Shown: positions 10,330 through 21,131, numbered from the stretch's first letter. The stretch is DNA of 64,000 bases from Rhizomys pruinosus (GCA_009823505.1 VZQC01000265.1:5046876-5110875); one strand, 5' to 3'. Notes: generated by a model from the sequence alone, not told the origin. Numbers and translations: made by a program.

Positions 10330-10985
10330 TGTGATACTTATTGTTGGTCAGAGAGCCTCTGGAGGCTCCCAAAACAATATAATCTATTGCCACTGCTCTT
10401 AGTTGCCCACCTGGTAAGGGCCTGTTGCTAAAGACAATATACACTTTGGGATATAGAACATGGAGAAATCAGGCCGGAACTGAGTTGAAAGCTTCTTCCC
10501 TGCTAACTAGCACTCATAGTGCCAGAAGGCGCTAAGCAAACTGTTGGAGGAGAAAAATTATCAATGATTTAACCAAGATGTGGACCCTGTGCTCCAGTCA
10601 CTAAGCTACCATCCAAAATGTGCTTGTTGCTATAATGGTGCCATAACTGTTCTAAGGAAACCAACCATTTCCTGGTAAACTGTGCTCTAAGTACTTATGT
10701 TTATAACCATTGACTGATACAGGTCTCAGCCTTAGTTAGAGAAGCTTCTTTTAGCAGAAGACAGCAGCCAAGGCAAAGACTCATAAATCATCAAAGTGTT
10801 GAAAATAAGGGGCTTCTGAGTGCTCGACACTAAATGGGATATCTGTATCATCCATTTACAGGCCCAGAGAACATCACAGAAGAGAGGGCAGAAAGACTGT
10901 AAGAGCCAGAGGATGAGGAAGAACATTATAAAACACTGTCTTCTAGCTAGGACATGGCAGTTGCAATCATGAATAAGGACCAGCT
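10330..10985 (+). mobile_element. Lx-like L1 3' region
   Basis: Shares blocks with the L1 3' end at 24332-25076 (ccataactgt, aaccaaccatttcctg, agactgtaagagccagagga) and with 13095-13625 (ggacatggcagttgca). It is non-coding L1 3' sequence. The (CA)n that follows occupies the place where such 3' UTRs often carry one. Confidence 0.6.
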
Positions 10986-10988
10986 ATA

Positions 10989-11004
10989 ACTACCTACCCA
11001 GGAC

Positions 11005-11048
<44 letters not shown>

Positions 11049-11088
11049 ACAGACATATAGACACAGACACACACACACACACACACAC
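10989..11088. repeat. (CA)n microsatellite, imperfect
   Basis: A pure CA run to about 11042, a short agacacacagacatatag interruption, then a second CA run. Confidence 0.97.
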
Positions 11089-11149
11089 TCTCTAATCATC
11101 ATCATCTTCATCACTTATAATCTCACTATCAATATAATAACTCTTAGTA

Positions 11150-11200
11150 CATCTTCCAGAATGTAACTGGAATACATCTTCCAGAATCTTCCAGAAAGAC
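11150..11200. promoter_or_regulatory. Heat-shock-element-like inverted GAA array
   Basis: TTCCAGAA occurs at 11154-11161, 11179-11186 and 11189-11196. The last two form TTCCAGAATCTTCCAGAA (11179-11196), four perfect alternating nTTCn/nGAAn units, which is the known HSF1 site. The array may simply be a local duplication of cttccagaat, and no promoter is visible nearby. Binding is inferred. Confidence 0.4.
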
Positions 11201-11289
11201 GAGTAGGGTCTGAAATGAAAAGGCAAATTTTATTTCCTACTCTGCTCCTATTCACTCAACACAAAATAGTCCTAATACCTAAAGTGGCT

Positions 11290-11985
11290 GTGGTTTCCCC
11301 CACAGCAAGCTGTTCTCAAGCTGATACCCACTGAGTGCTCAGTGTCTCAGTTCTGATACTCTGAGAGTGCCAAATGTCACAGTCCCACAAGACTCGCCTC
11401 CCTTCTGGTGCCAGTCATAAGTCAAGGCCTTCTATATTTCTGATCATCAATCCTACAAACCAGAGTTCCCTTGATCCCTGCTTTGGATTCAGTTAATTTG
11501 CTAGGATGGCTCACAACTCCAGGGAACCACTTACTTTGCCTGTTTATTATAAAGGATATAAAGAATAGGCTGGTGAACAGCTAGGGCAAGATGTGGTACT
11601 AGATGCAGAGCTTCTTGGGCACCTTGCAGAACCTTTACCTGTCAGCTGCTGGGAAGCCCATTCAAGTTTTGTTCGACAGTTTCCACAGAGCTGGATCTCC
11701 AGCCCTGACCCCATTACTTCCCCAAGGGTGGGTGGAGTTGCAAGTCCCAAACCTCTAATCATCTACTCACTCTGACTTTCTGGTGACTCTCCCCATCCTG
11801 AAGCTGTCTAGGGATCCACCCTAAACCGTCTCATCCACATAAACTCAGGTGTTATTAAAGGGGCTTGTTAGGAATAACAATGTGTCTACTTCATAGAACC
11901 ACATTATATAGTTCTGTAATCCTGTCACTCAGCTCTGTGACAGGAACCAAGAACAAGACCAAATATATTTCATATTATACTACAC
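11290..11985 (+). mobile_element. Old mammal-wide LTR-type repeat
   Basis: Blocks actgagtgctcagtgtctca, gagtgccaaatgtcacagtc, gatcatcaatcctacaaacc, ggattcagttaatttgctag, ggctcacaactccagggaa, tttattataaaggatat, cccatcctgaagctgtctag and accaaatatatttc follow a repeat I know from other mammals. I do not name the subfamily, and the orientation is by convention. Confidence 0.6.
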
Positions 11986-11999
11986 AGAGAAAGAGTGCT

Positions 12000-12062
12000 T
12001 ACATGTGCTACTGAGTACCTACTGTGTGCTAAGTGCATTATGAATGTTATCTTGTTTAATAA
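12000..12062 (-). mobile_element. MIR fragment
   Basis: Plus-strand ctgagtacctactgtgtgct, aagtgcattatgaatg and ttatcttgtttaat are the reverse of the MIR 3' region. Confidence 0.6.
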
Positions 12063-12872
12063 AATACTAAGTCAGCAGGCTCCTGTATACCTATAGCCAG
12101 AGGGCCTTATGTCACTAGATAACCTAAGAGGAACATCTTTACTGAAGTACTGAGTATTTGCATCACCAGAGCCCAAGGCTCTCCCTGTGTGTACCACTGA
12201 GTAGCTGAGATGGGGCATGGAAAGGCAGAAGGAAAATCAACTTTGCAAAGAGGATTTGGGATAATAAGTTCTCTTTGAAAAGTGTATGAGATGCAAGTGG
12301 ATATGTAGGTTTAATAACTAGGAGAGAAATCTGGGCTTGAACTAGAAACTTTGGAATTGATGCTTCCATTCAGATGAAAACCCTGAAAATAAGTGACCAG
12401 ATCCCAGGAAGATAAACAACAGAAGACCAAGTTTAAAGCTTGAGGAATTTATAAAGACAGAATTTAAGAAGCAGAACTAAGACCTTTTGAAGGTCTGTGA
12501 GGAAGGGTCACAGAAGAGCCATGAAAGGAAGGCACTCTGCAAGTCAGCAAGTGTCAAATGTCAAAGGCCAGTCAGGTGAACAGGACGGAAAGGACAAAGA
12601 GACTGCCATTGGCTAGTAGACACCATTTCCAAGCTTTCAGGAAGGAGACAAGGAACTTTATCTGCAATAAAAGGAAGGACGGATGGAAGGCGACAGTCAA
12701 CTCAGCCTGTACTTCTTTAGCAAGCCAGACTACAAGAAAAGGGTTTTGTGGTTCATTGATCTGGTTTATTTTTAAAAGACTGGAGAAAATAGCCTATTTT
12801 TATGGGGAAAGGAACCTGAATATAGAGTGGCTGAATCTAGAGTAGACAGGGAACAGGCAAGAAGGAAGGCCC
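12063..12872. other. Single-copy stretch, no feature seen
   Basis: Purine-rich in parts. A 95-codon frame at 12558-12845 has no recognisable domain, so I do not call a gene. Confidence 0.45.
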
Positions 12873-13062
12873 ACAGCAGTTCTCGACCAGGGCCAGAGTC
12901 AGGTTCGCCTTTGGTTGTCATAGCCGGGGTCAAGGAGTTGCTCTAGCATCTAGTGAGTAGTGGTTAGAAATGCTTTTAACTGTCCCACAGTACACAGGAC
13001 AATCAGCCCCCAAGAGTTAAAGTGGCCCAAATGCTAACAGTGTTGAGGTCAAGACACCTTAT
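12873..13062 (+). mobile_element. MER20-like hAT-Charlie remnant
   Basis: Starts cagcagttctcgaccaggg, then tttggttgtcatagccgggg, tctagcatctagtgagtag, gtacacaggacaatcagccc and tgttgaggtcaagacac. The order and near-terminal motifs match MER20. In primates MER20 copies have been reported as enhancers; nothing here shows that. Confidence 0.75.
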
Positions 13063-13094
13063 TCCATAGAAATCAAAACCAGACCAAGAACACA

Positions 13095-13625
13095 AGAGTT
13101 GGGCGCTAGTACAGTGAGTGGAGCATGAGGAGATAGAAGATGCATTGGCAGCCTTGCCAGGGTCTTCTCAGGGGAGCCTCTGGCTTGCGAAGCCCAGTGG
13201 TCAGGGAAGAAGCAGAAAGAATATAAGAGTCTAGAGGAGGATGGGGAGGACTGTTGTGAAATTCAGTCTTCAGATATGTCATGGTCCTTGTCCTCATGAA
13301 CTCACAGTAACTGTAGTTACCTGTACAAGAATCAAGCCACGAACATTCCCACATGGGTGGGAGAAGGGTCTTCTGACCCCTCACCCTTAGCTGAGGAGCA
13401 ATTGGCAATTGATGGTTGCTGAGGGATGGGAGTCATTTTGGGGGGGGTGTAGCCACTGGTAGGTGGCCCACACACATGCAGATAGCACCAACTGAACTCG
13501 GTAGGCTATCAAAAAAGAAGACATGAAGCTGGAAGGGGGAAGGATTGGGGGAGTCTGGGTGAGTGGGAGGGGGAATTTGGGTAGAATATGCCCAAGATAG
13601 GTTATATTCATGTATGAAAAATTCT
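13095..13625 (+). mobile_element. Lx-like L1 3' UTR
   Basis: Contains agaatataagagtctagagg, tgtcatggtccttgtcctca, tgaactcacagtaactgtag, tgtagccactggtaggtggc and a purine-rich gggggagtctgggtgag stretch, and ends atgaaaaattctaaacattg. The arrangement is that of rodent L1 3' UTRs. Confidence 0.65.
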
Positions 13626-13643
13626 AAACATTGAAAAATAATT

Positions 13644-13884
13644 GGGCTGGAGAGATGGCCTAGTGGTTAAGAGCACCGACTGCTCTTGCAGAGGACCCGG
13701 GTTCAATCCCCAGCACCCACATGGCGGCTGAGAACCGTCTTTAACTCCAGTTCCAGGGGAATTCAATGCCCTCTTCTGACCTCCGCAGCATTGCACGACA
13801 CAGGTGCACAGATCTACATGCAGACAGTACATTCATACAAATAAATAAATAAATAAATAAAATTTAAATAAATAAATAAATAAT
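13644..13884 (+). mobile_element. B2 SINE with (AAAT)n tail
   Basis: gggctggagagatggcctag head, B box gttcaatcccc, gcagacagtacattcat end. The tail has grown into two blocks of AAAT repeats. Confidence 0.93.
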
Positions 13885-14042
13885 AACTAATCTAAAAATT
13901 TATAAAAATAATTCATTAATTATTACATTTACATAAGTAGATTCCATCCTCTTTCCATCTGGAAACTATGAGTTAAGCATAGGGTAAAGAATTTGATTAC
14001 TGGGGCTGGAGAGATAGCCTAGAGGTTAAGAACACTGACTGC

Positions 14043-14272
14043 GTGCTGGAGAGATGGCCTAGCGGTTAAGCGCCAACCGCTCTTACAGAGGACCCGGGTT
14101 CGATCCCCAGCACCCACATGGCGGCCAAGAGCCGTTTGAAACTCCAATTCCAGGAGAACTCCAGTTCCAGGGGAATCCGACACCCTCTTCTGACCTCCGC
14201 GGCATTGCACGACACGGGTGCACAAACTTGCATGCAGACAGTACATTGATACACATACAGAAATAAATAAAT
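14043..14272 (+). mobile_element. Inner B2 SINE, young
   Basis: Full-length B2 with B box ggttcgatcccc and the CpG-rich stretch cgcggcattgcacgacacgg. Nearly identical by eye to the copy at 42624-42858. Confidence 0.92.
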
Positions 14273-14424
14273 GCCGGGCGTGGTGGCGCACGCCTTTAAT
14301 CCTAGCACTTGGGAGGCAGAGGCACGCGGATCTCTGTGAGTTCGAGGCCAGCCTGGTCTACAGAGTGAGTTCCAGGACAGCCAGAGCTACAGGGAGACCC
14401 TGTCTCAAAAAAGACCAAAAAAAA
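14273..14424 (+). mobile_element. B1 SINE, young, joined to the inner B2
   Basis: gccgggcgtggtggcgcacg start, gacaccctgt-type end written here as gagaccctgtctcaaaa, and tail gaccaaaaaaa. It begins directly after the B2 tail aaataaataaat. No separate target duplication can be distinguished inside the A-rich tail. Confidence 0.92.
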
Positions 14425-14639
14425 AAGAACACCGTCTGCTCTTGCAGAGGACCTGGGTTCGATCCCCAGCACACACATGGCGGCTAACCATCTGTAACTC
14501 CAATTCCAGAACTCCAGTTCCAGGGGAATCCAAGACCCTCTTCTGACCTCCGCGGCATTGCACGACACGGGTGCGCAAACCTACATGCAGACAGTACATT
14601 CATACACATACAAAAATAAATAAAATTTTTAAAAATTAA

Positions 14640-15647
14640 AAAAAAAATCTGGGAGTGGGAAAGTGAACTGTTTTCTTTAAAAAAAGAAAAAAAGAAGGAA
14701 TTCTAACCTTGGTGGGGATGTTCAGTTGGCTGGAGGCTCCTCTGTTCTGTTTCACATAATTTCCCTTTTTCCCAGTGTTCTAAGCACAGAGGTATCTAAA
14801 TATTGGTTTAAGGTTTAATAAATCTTTTCCTTTTCCGTGGCAGCAAAAATGACCTGTATTATTTACAACTCCCTTGTCTGGGACACTCGAATTACAAGGT
14901 AAAATGAGTTATAGATTCATTTGGGGATACTTAAGCTCCTGTTAAGCAGCAGTAGGCACACAATGGCCCAGAGCATAAAACCAGGACCAATAGGGAAAAG
15001 CTCTAGCTTGTTAACAGTAATGCCAGATAAATGTCACCCTCTGCTCAGACTTTTTAATACTTCTTTAAAAATAAAAATAACAAGTACTCAGTTGTATTTC
15101 CTAAGACATTTCCTGTTTACAGGGTGTGCGTTCTAACAGCTGTGTTAAAAATCGTGACCTAAGAGCTTTTGGATCGGTTTGTCCTTTGAAATTCCTGGGC
15201 GCCAAGCTACAGGATTACTCCCACAGGGGCCAGGACCTGGTCGTCGCCCAGCTGTTCTGGGTCCTTGGCTCCTACTCCAACCAGTCCTGCAATACTGCCA
15301 CAAGAAAAGGCACATGGTGAAGGTCAGGAGGTTGCTCTACATTTGTGGAACATGCCATTTAATTGGAAAGGCAGGAAACAATGATTTTCACACAGTATTT
15401 TTCCAGGAATTCCTGTATTTCATGATATCGAAGCAGAGGTTGCCAGGCGCAGATCGATGCTGGGCCTTTTAACAGTCCAGCGCTTTCCTACCCCCAAAGT
15501 CTTTCCTTGCCCTGGACAAGTACAAAAGGGCAGGAAACCTCCCTAAGTGCTGGAGAGATGCCCAGTTCCTCTCTGGGACAAGGAGTACCCCTGAGTAATG
15601 AGTAAATGGTCACACTAATTTTAAAAATCATTAAAAAAAATCATTTT
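14640..15647. other. Single-copy stretch of 1 kb
   Basis: No repeat recognised. Overlapping frames at 15126-15320 and 15179-15472 have no known domain. Confidence 0.45.
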
Positions 15648-15797
15648 AGAGCCAGGTTTGGTTAGCATATTCCTATAATTCTAACACTTGAGAGGCTGAG
15701 GCAGGAGAATGGACATTTTTATGCCAGCCTGGGTTATAGAGTAAGTTTTATGCTACCCTGAGCTACAGAGCAAAACTCCATCTCAAAAAAAAAAAAT
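15648..15797 (+). mobile_element. B1 SINE, old
   Basis: gagccaggtttggttagcat, acttgagaggctgaggcagg and actccatctcaaaaaaa give a diverged full-length B1. Confidence 0.85.
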
Positions 15798-16060
15798 CCT
15801 TCCTCTTTTTAAATATAGATAAGCACAGTTTTTAGGCCGCTAATTCCCACATGGGTACATTTTAAAATATCCAGTTATATTTTCACAATTGCTGTATTAA
15901 TCTCATTTACTGCATAAAGATGTTCACTGCAGTGTTACTTATAAGAGCAAAACCTACACAACAATTCTTTTAATCTGAATTTTAAAAATATAAAGAATAA
16001 ATGTTTGTAATCATAGATCAATAAGTAAAAGAAAAATGTACATTAACAGTGAAATGTTGA

Positions 16061-16212
16061 GCTGGGCATCCTGGCACACGCCTTTAATCCCAGCACTCAG
16101 GAGGCAGAGGTAGGCAGATCTCTGTGAGATCAAGGCCACCCTGTTCTACATAGCAAGTTCCAGGCCAGCTAGGGGAATAGGAAAACCCAGTTTCAAAACA
16201 ACAACAACTACA
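16061..16212 (+). mobile_element. B1 SINE
   Basis: gctgggcatcctggcacacg, tttaatcccagcactcagga, ccacc..ttctacatagcaag and a (CAA)-rich tail. Confidence 0.9.
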
Positions 16213-16274
16213 ACAGAAATCTTTTGCAGCTGCTAATAGGTTATACTTATTGTTAGTGTAAAAGAAAACAGTTA

Positions 16275-16470
16275 GGGCCAGTGATATAGGTCAATGTATA
16301 AAGACACTTTCATTGCAAGCCTGATGACCTAAGTTTGATTCCCAGAACCCATATAAAGTTGGAAAGAGAAAACTAGCTCTATAAAAATGTTCTCTGACCT
16401 CCACATGCATGCCATGGCACATGTGACCACATACATATACATGCAATAATAACATTTTTTATAGCTTAAT
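16275..16470 (+). mobile_element. B3-type SINE, diverged
   Basis: agggccagtgatataggtca head, ctaagtttgattcccagaac B box region, ctctgacctccacatgcatg and catatacatgcaataat end. Confidence 0.75.
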
Positions 16471-16654
16471 ATAGAATTAATAACATTTTTAAGAAAGAAA
16501 CAATTACATTACATGATGAATAGGCAAATCAAGATACCAACCGAAATCCCATGAAGAAGCCAGGGATAGTGCCATGTGTGCACAGGCCCTAGATTTGATC
16601 TCTAGAACTGATTGAAAAAAAAAAAAACACACAGAAAGATGACTAGAAAGATTT

Positions 16655-16737
16655 CTTTTTTTTCTATTCTGGGAATTCAATTTAGGATCTTGCATGTGCA
16701 AGGTAAGCACTCTATCACTGAGCTATATTGCCAGCCC
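16655..16737 (-). mobile_element. ID-type SINE
   Basis: Plus-strand ctgggaattcaatttaggat, cttgcatgtgcaaggtaagc and actctatcactgagctatat are the reverse of an ID head. Confidence 0.75.
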
Positions 16738-16802
16738 AAGACTTTAATAAACATAACTATTACTAGACATGAATATTATATAATCTTTTGCTAAAAAAAA
16801 AA

Positions 16803-17020
16803 AATCAGGCTAGAGATATACCTCAGTTGGTAGAGTGCTTGCCTAGCATGTGCAAAGCCCTGTGCTCCATCCCCAGAAACACTGAATATGGTGGCACATG
16901 CCTGTAATCTGAGCACTCAGGAGGTGGAGGCAAGAGAATCATAAGTTCAAGGTCAGCCTCAGCTTTGTGAGTTCAAGGTCAGACTGAGCTACATAAGATC
17001 TTGTCTCAAAATAACAATAA
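16803..17020 (+). mobile_element. B4 SINE
   Basis: ID head (atacctcagttggtagagtg, cttgcctagcatgtgcaaag, ccatccccagaa) fused to a B1 body (tggtggcacatgcctgtaat, gaggtggaggcaagagaatc, gatcttgtctcaaaat). Confidence 0.9.
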
Positions 17021-17049
17021 TAGTAATTAATATTTGTTTCTGTTAATTG

Positions 17050-17282
17050 ATTCATCTTTAATTTTAATTTTTATTTTATGTATATGAGTGTATTGCCTGC
17101 ATGTAAGTGCATCCATGTTGTGCAATACACAAGGAGTCAAAAGAAGGCATCAGATTCCCCTGGAACTGGAGTTACGGATAGTTGCTAACCACTCTGTGGG
17201 TGCTGGGAATCGATCCAGGGTCCTCTGCAAAAAAAAAAAAAACCTGGTGTTTTTAACCTCTGTGCCATCTCTCCAGTCCCTA
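17050..17282 (-). mobile_element. B2 SINE
   Basis: Plus-strand end accctctgtgccatctct-type sequence with ctctccagtccc. The B box reads gggaatcgatcc, and an A run interrupts the anticodon-like region near 17230. Confidence 0.87.
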
Positions 17283-17283
17283 A

Positions 17284-18377
17284 TTTATTCATTTTTGAAA
17301 GAATAAAATAAGGTCTCCCATAGTGCCTTTCACATCTTTATAATGCCTCTAGACTAAATCATGTATCAATAGGGAATCACAATTGACTGGTGTGGCTAAT
17401 GATCAGAACACCTTCTATCATAAGAATAAGAAAAGCAACAGCTGTTATAATTGAGGGGCAAATACCAAATTTGAGTCTTATTCAATTGAAATACTGGACC
17501 TAACTATTGGCCATTAAAAAAAAATCTCCCTACAAGATTCTGTAGCTTCCCACTGAAAAACTAGAAAACCGGACATTTATTAGCTTAATTTTCACATCTA
17601 TACCATACTTTCTAACTAATTTTGGAAATGGTGGGTGGTGAACAAAGACTGCTTCTGTGCTATCATGGACTAGAAGAAATGGGTAGGAAGAGATAAGTCT
17701 GTTTCTTAAGTTGCTCCATCATGGCTTCATTAGTTAGACATGACAGATGCCATCTCTGGTCTTGCTTTAATCCTCCCCTTTCAAGTTTAGATACCTGCTC
17801 TCTTAACTATCCAAGCTCCAGGGGAGGACAACAGTGAGGCAACTTATTTTTTTCATAGATTGAAAAAAACACCTCAAATAAAAAACTGCTTTCTATTTTA
17901 AAACTGCTGCATGTGATTTTCAAAATGTCATGGGGAAAATAAAATGGGACACTGAGAGAGTGTGCTCTATGAAATATTTATACTGTAAAGCCAGCAAGGC
18001 TGGTGATTATGGAGATTAAATAGAGACCGATGATGGGCTTAAATCAGAGGCATGTTGTTAAAGATTAGTAGTTTCTGAAGCTGTTTATCATCCTTTGGAT
18101 GAGGGCAAAGCAACCCCAGGGTTTTTAATAGAGGTCTAGGCCTTCAAGACATTATGTAATTTTTATCTACTTTTGCCTCAGGCAAGACGATTTCCTCTGT
18201 AGTAAATAAATCATTCTAAAGCACATCATGATTTTAAATTCTTCTAACAAAGAAAAACCCCACTAACTAGACCTGATGCCTTAACCCAGGAGTTAGTCAC
18301 ACCCACCTCTCTGTCTTTGAATGGGAGGCAATTCTTCCCACTTTCTATTGACTTTCTTGGCTCATCTCAGGAGAGTC
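17284..18377. other. SINE-free single-copy stretch of 1.1 kb
   Basis: No repeat recognised, which is unusual next to such dense SINE clusters. Short elements such as ggtgattatggagattaaat, gatgatgggcttaaatcaga and gtaatttttatctacttttg look like typical conserved non-coding AT-rich sequence. That is an impression only. Confidence 0.4.

Positions 18378-18416
<39 letters not shown>
18378..18416. repeat. (TG)n microsatellite
   Basis: About 19 TG units. Confidence 0.97.
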
Positions 18417-18417
<1 letters not shown>

Positions 18418-19016
18418 CAAAATGCAACACAATTTTGTTTGTTTTCTGTATCGGTTCCCTTAAGTCACTTAGCTCCTTCTTCTTTTGTAATAATACATGG
18501 AATTTTAATAATTTCTTCAATGATGACTATTTACTTCGTGAATATTAGATCTGTGTCCTACTATTTCTTTGCCTTCTGTAAATACGACTTTGCATCTCAA
18601 TGTCAAATCATAGTGCAATGTTTTTTATAATTTAAACAACAACTTAGCCCAACATGTTATTACCAACAGTGTACTTAGCTCAATCGAAGTCATGACAACC
18701 TGAACAGCTATGAGTAAGTTTGAGCCTGGTCAGACCATGACATTACATCATGACTGCATTCTGACTGACATCTGTGTAAGCAGTCTGACTTCCAAGATTT
18801 TGCTAATATAGGAAGTCGGGGGAGGTACAAAGGTGATTTAGAACTGGTGAATAGAGATGTCTTACTTACCTCCAGTAATGTAATTCTGGAAAACAGTAAG
18901 TTTATAACAAATACTTAGGTTGTTGAAGGACTGAATGAAGGGATGGATAAACAAATAAATGATTGTTTAAGAATGATTGATTAAAGATGCTGAAAATAAC
19001 CTCACTACTCAACTAA
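18417..19016. other. Single-copy stretch, no feature seen
   Basis: No repeat or coding signal recognised. Confidence 0.45.
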
Positions 19017-19017
<1 letters not shown>

Positions 19018-19063
<46 letters not shown>

Positions 19064-19183
19064 TCCCTCTCTGGTCTCACTCTGTAGCCAAGCTGCAGAC
19101 TGGCCTAGAACTCATGGTGATCCTCCTTCAACAGTCTCCTGAGTGTTCTGGGATTATAGACATGAGCTACCATGTCTGGAGAG
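19018..19183 (-). mobile_element. (CT)n followed by an old B1
   Basis: (CT)n covers 19018-19058. A diverged B1 on the minus strand follows to 19183 (plus-strand tctcactctgtagccaagct, ctcctgagtgttctgggatt, catgagctaccatgtctgg). Confidence 0.85.
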
Positions 19184-19274
19184 TTTCTTTCTCAATGGCA
19201 AATTGTAATAGGATGAGTCCTTTAGGTGTGTGCCAAGGAGTGGTATAACCAGGTCAAATGGTAGGTTCATTTTT

Positions 19275-19536
19275 AGTTTTTTTTTTCTTCTTTTTGAGTC
19301 AGGGTCTCCTTACAGACTCAGCTGTCCTGGAACTCACTCTGTAGACCAGGCTGGCCTTGAACTCACAGAGATCCACCTACTTCTGCCTCCCAAATGCTAG
19401 GATTAAAGGCGTGCGCCACCATACCTGGCTTAAAGATGGTTCTTAGCCGCCATGTGGGTGCTGGGAATCGAACCTGGCTGGGTCCTCTGCAAGAGCAGTG
19501 AGTGCTCTTAACCTCTGAGCCATCTCTCCATCCCCA
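19275..19536 (-). mobile_element. Composite B2-B1 SINE, copy 1
   Basis: On the minus strand a B2 head of about 100 bases (ggggatggagagatggctca to aagaaccatcttta) runs straight into a full B1 (gccaggtatggtggcgcacg) with an A-rich tail. The plus-strand junction is cctggct|taaagatggttc near 19432. The B2 3' half appears on neither side. The same B2 break recurs at 30.5 kb. Confidence 0.75.
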
Positions 19537-20147
19537 GCATGCACTCTTAAATCTCCGGAGCTGGCTAGAACCATGAGTCTCTTCACCTGCATCTGGAACT
19601 TCAGCATCTGGTTCACAGAACTTTCTTTCCTTCTACCCCCATGTCTTTAGCAGACTGTGAAACTCTAAGGTCTATGCAGATGATTCAGGGTAGCCCTGGA
19701 TCACATCCTGCCACCAGCCTTGACTCATCACACTTCTGTTTTCCTCCCTGACCTCTTCAACCATTCTGTGATGCCCCTGTCTTACTCACTGGCTGCGTGC
19801 ATCCGCACTCCCTCACCCAGGTGGCCTCCAGCTATGTCGATGCTCAGGCTGTCTTCAGGTGGCTGTTGAGCTGGGGATAATATGATCCTCCTGCAGCTCT
19901 GCCTGTGTTCTTGCCCATCGTCACATTAATCTCAAACCCTCAAAACTGTCACCTTCAAGTATGGCAAATCATCTTCCTATTTCATGAGAAAATTGTAGTC
20001 ATGGGTTGGAACTCCCTGAATTGCCCGGTCAGCACCTACACTATGGAATTCTGTCTTTCTTTTCTTTCTTTCCTGTCTTCAGAATGCTTTCAGGGCTGGT
20101 CCTCAACCTGAGCTGTGCCCATGACTCAGGGATGTCTCATTCTATTG
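19537..20147. other. Single-copy or very old repeat, unresolved
   Basis: Pyrimidine-rich text such as ctgcatctggaacttcagca could be an ancient LINE remnant, but no family was recognised. Confidence 0.4.
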
Positions 20148-20149
20148 GT

Positions 20150-20304
20150 CTTTTTTTTTTTTTTTTTTTGAGACAGGGTCTCCCTTTAGTCCCAGCTGGC
20201 CTGGAGCTCACTTTGTAGACCAGGCTGACCTTGAACTCACAAAGATCCACCTGCCTCTGCCTCCCAAGTGCTAGGATTAAAGGCGTGTGCCACCACACCC
20301 AGCA
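20150..20304 (-). mobile_element. B1 SINE
   Basis: T run, then gagacagggtctccctttag, gctcactttgtagaccaggc and gtgtgccaccacacccagc: full-length minus-strand B1. Confidence 0.93.
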
Positions 20305-20479
20305 TGAAATGTCTCATTCTATTAATTGACCTCTTGACCTCTCTATTATGTCTTTTCTTCTGTTTCCCCTTTATTTGATGTTTCCTGACAGTGAATAAAT
20401 ATCCCCATCTCTACTCTAAAAACAAATGCAGGCCTCTTCTCCCCTAGCTCTCTAGGTTCTTCTCCCCCCACCCCCTTCT

Positions 20480-20640
20480 TTTAAAGATTTATTTCTTTAT
20501 TTATTTTGTCTTTTTGAGAAAAGATCTCCCTATATCCCTAGCTGGCCTGAAACTCACTATGTAAACCAGGCTGGCCTTGAACTCACAGAGATCCCCCTGC
20601 CTCTGCCTCTGCCTCCCGAGTACTAGGATTAAAGGCCTGC
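20480..20640 (-). mobile_element. B1 SINE
   Basis: tctttttgagaaaagatctc, ctgaaactcactatgtaaac and tgcctcccgagtactaggat. The B1 head is truncated at the boundary with the B3 that follows. Confidence 0.9.
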
Positions 20641-20649
20641 ACAGATGCA

Positions 20650-20820
20650 TAGATTTATTTTAAATTATGTGTTTGTGTGCCTGTGTGTGGGTATGTGTTC
20701 AGATGCCTGCTTAGGCTAGAGGTATTAGATCCCCCTGGTTGTACATGGGTGCTGGGGCATGGCTGCTGGGAACTGAACTCATGCCCTTCAAGAGCAGTAA
20801 CACAGCCACCTCTCCAACCC
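20650..20820 (-). mobile_element. B3-type SINE
   Basis: Plus-strand gtgtgtgggtatgtgttcag, ggtgctggggcatggctgct, gggaactgaactcatgccct and ccacctctccaaccccc mark a minus-strand B3. Confidence 0.8.
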
Positions 20821-21090
20821 CCCTTTTTTCTCTTTTATGGTCTTCACTTTCACCTCCCACTCACTTGAAAATCCGAAGCAATCTGGCAAATATGTCTACC
20901 ATGCCAATAAAATTGTTTTCCAAGGCAACTAACCAACCTCTGTCTGGCCTGGCCTTCTTTGACCTGACCACTCTGTAGTATTTATCTTAATATTTAGGAA
21001 TTCTGCAGAATTCCTACTTCACATTTCTCTCCCTTTGGTTCTTGGGATACCATGTTCTCTTTTTTTTTTTTTTTCATGTCTTTCTCTGCC

Positions 21091-21131
<41 letters not shown>

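Larger units (their letters stand above)
14002..14636 (+). mobile_element. Outer B2 SINE split by a nested B2+B1 unit
   Basis: The head lies at 14002-14042 and the rest at 14425-14636. The break falls inside the B2 head. It is flanked by aagaacactgactgc (14028-14042) and aagaacaccgtctgc (14425-14439), a 15-base target duplication with two differences. Confidence 0.9.

Noticed and set aside
16803..16880. tRNA-like A and B boxes here and in the other ID, B2 and B4 elements
   Set aside because: They belong to tRNA-derived SINE heads followed by SINE bodies and A tails. No cloverleaf with proper acceptor pairing is present, so no tRNA gene is called.
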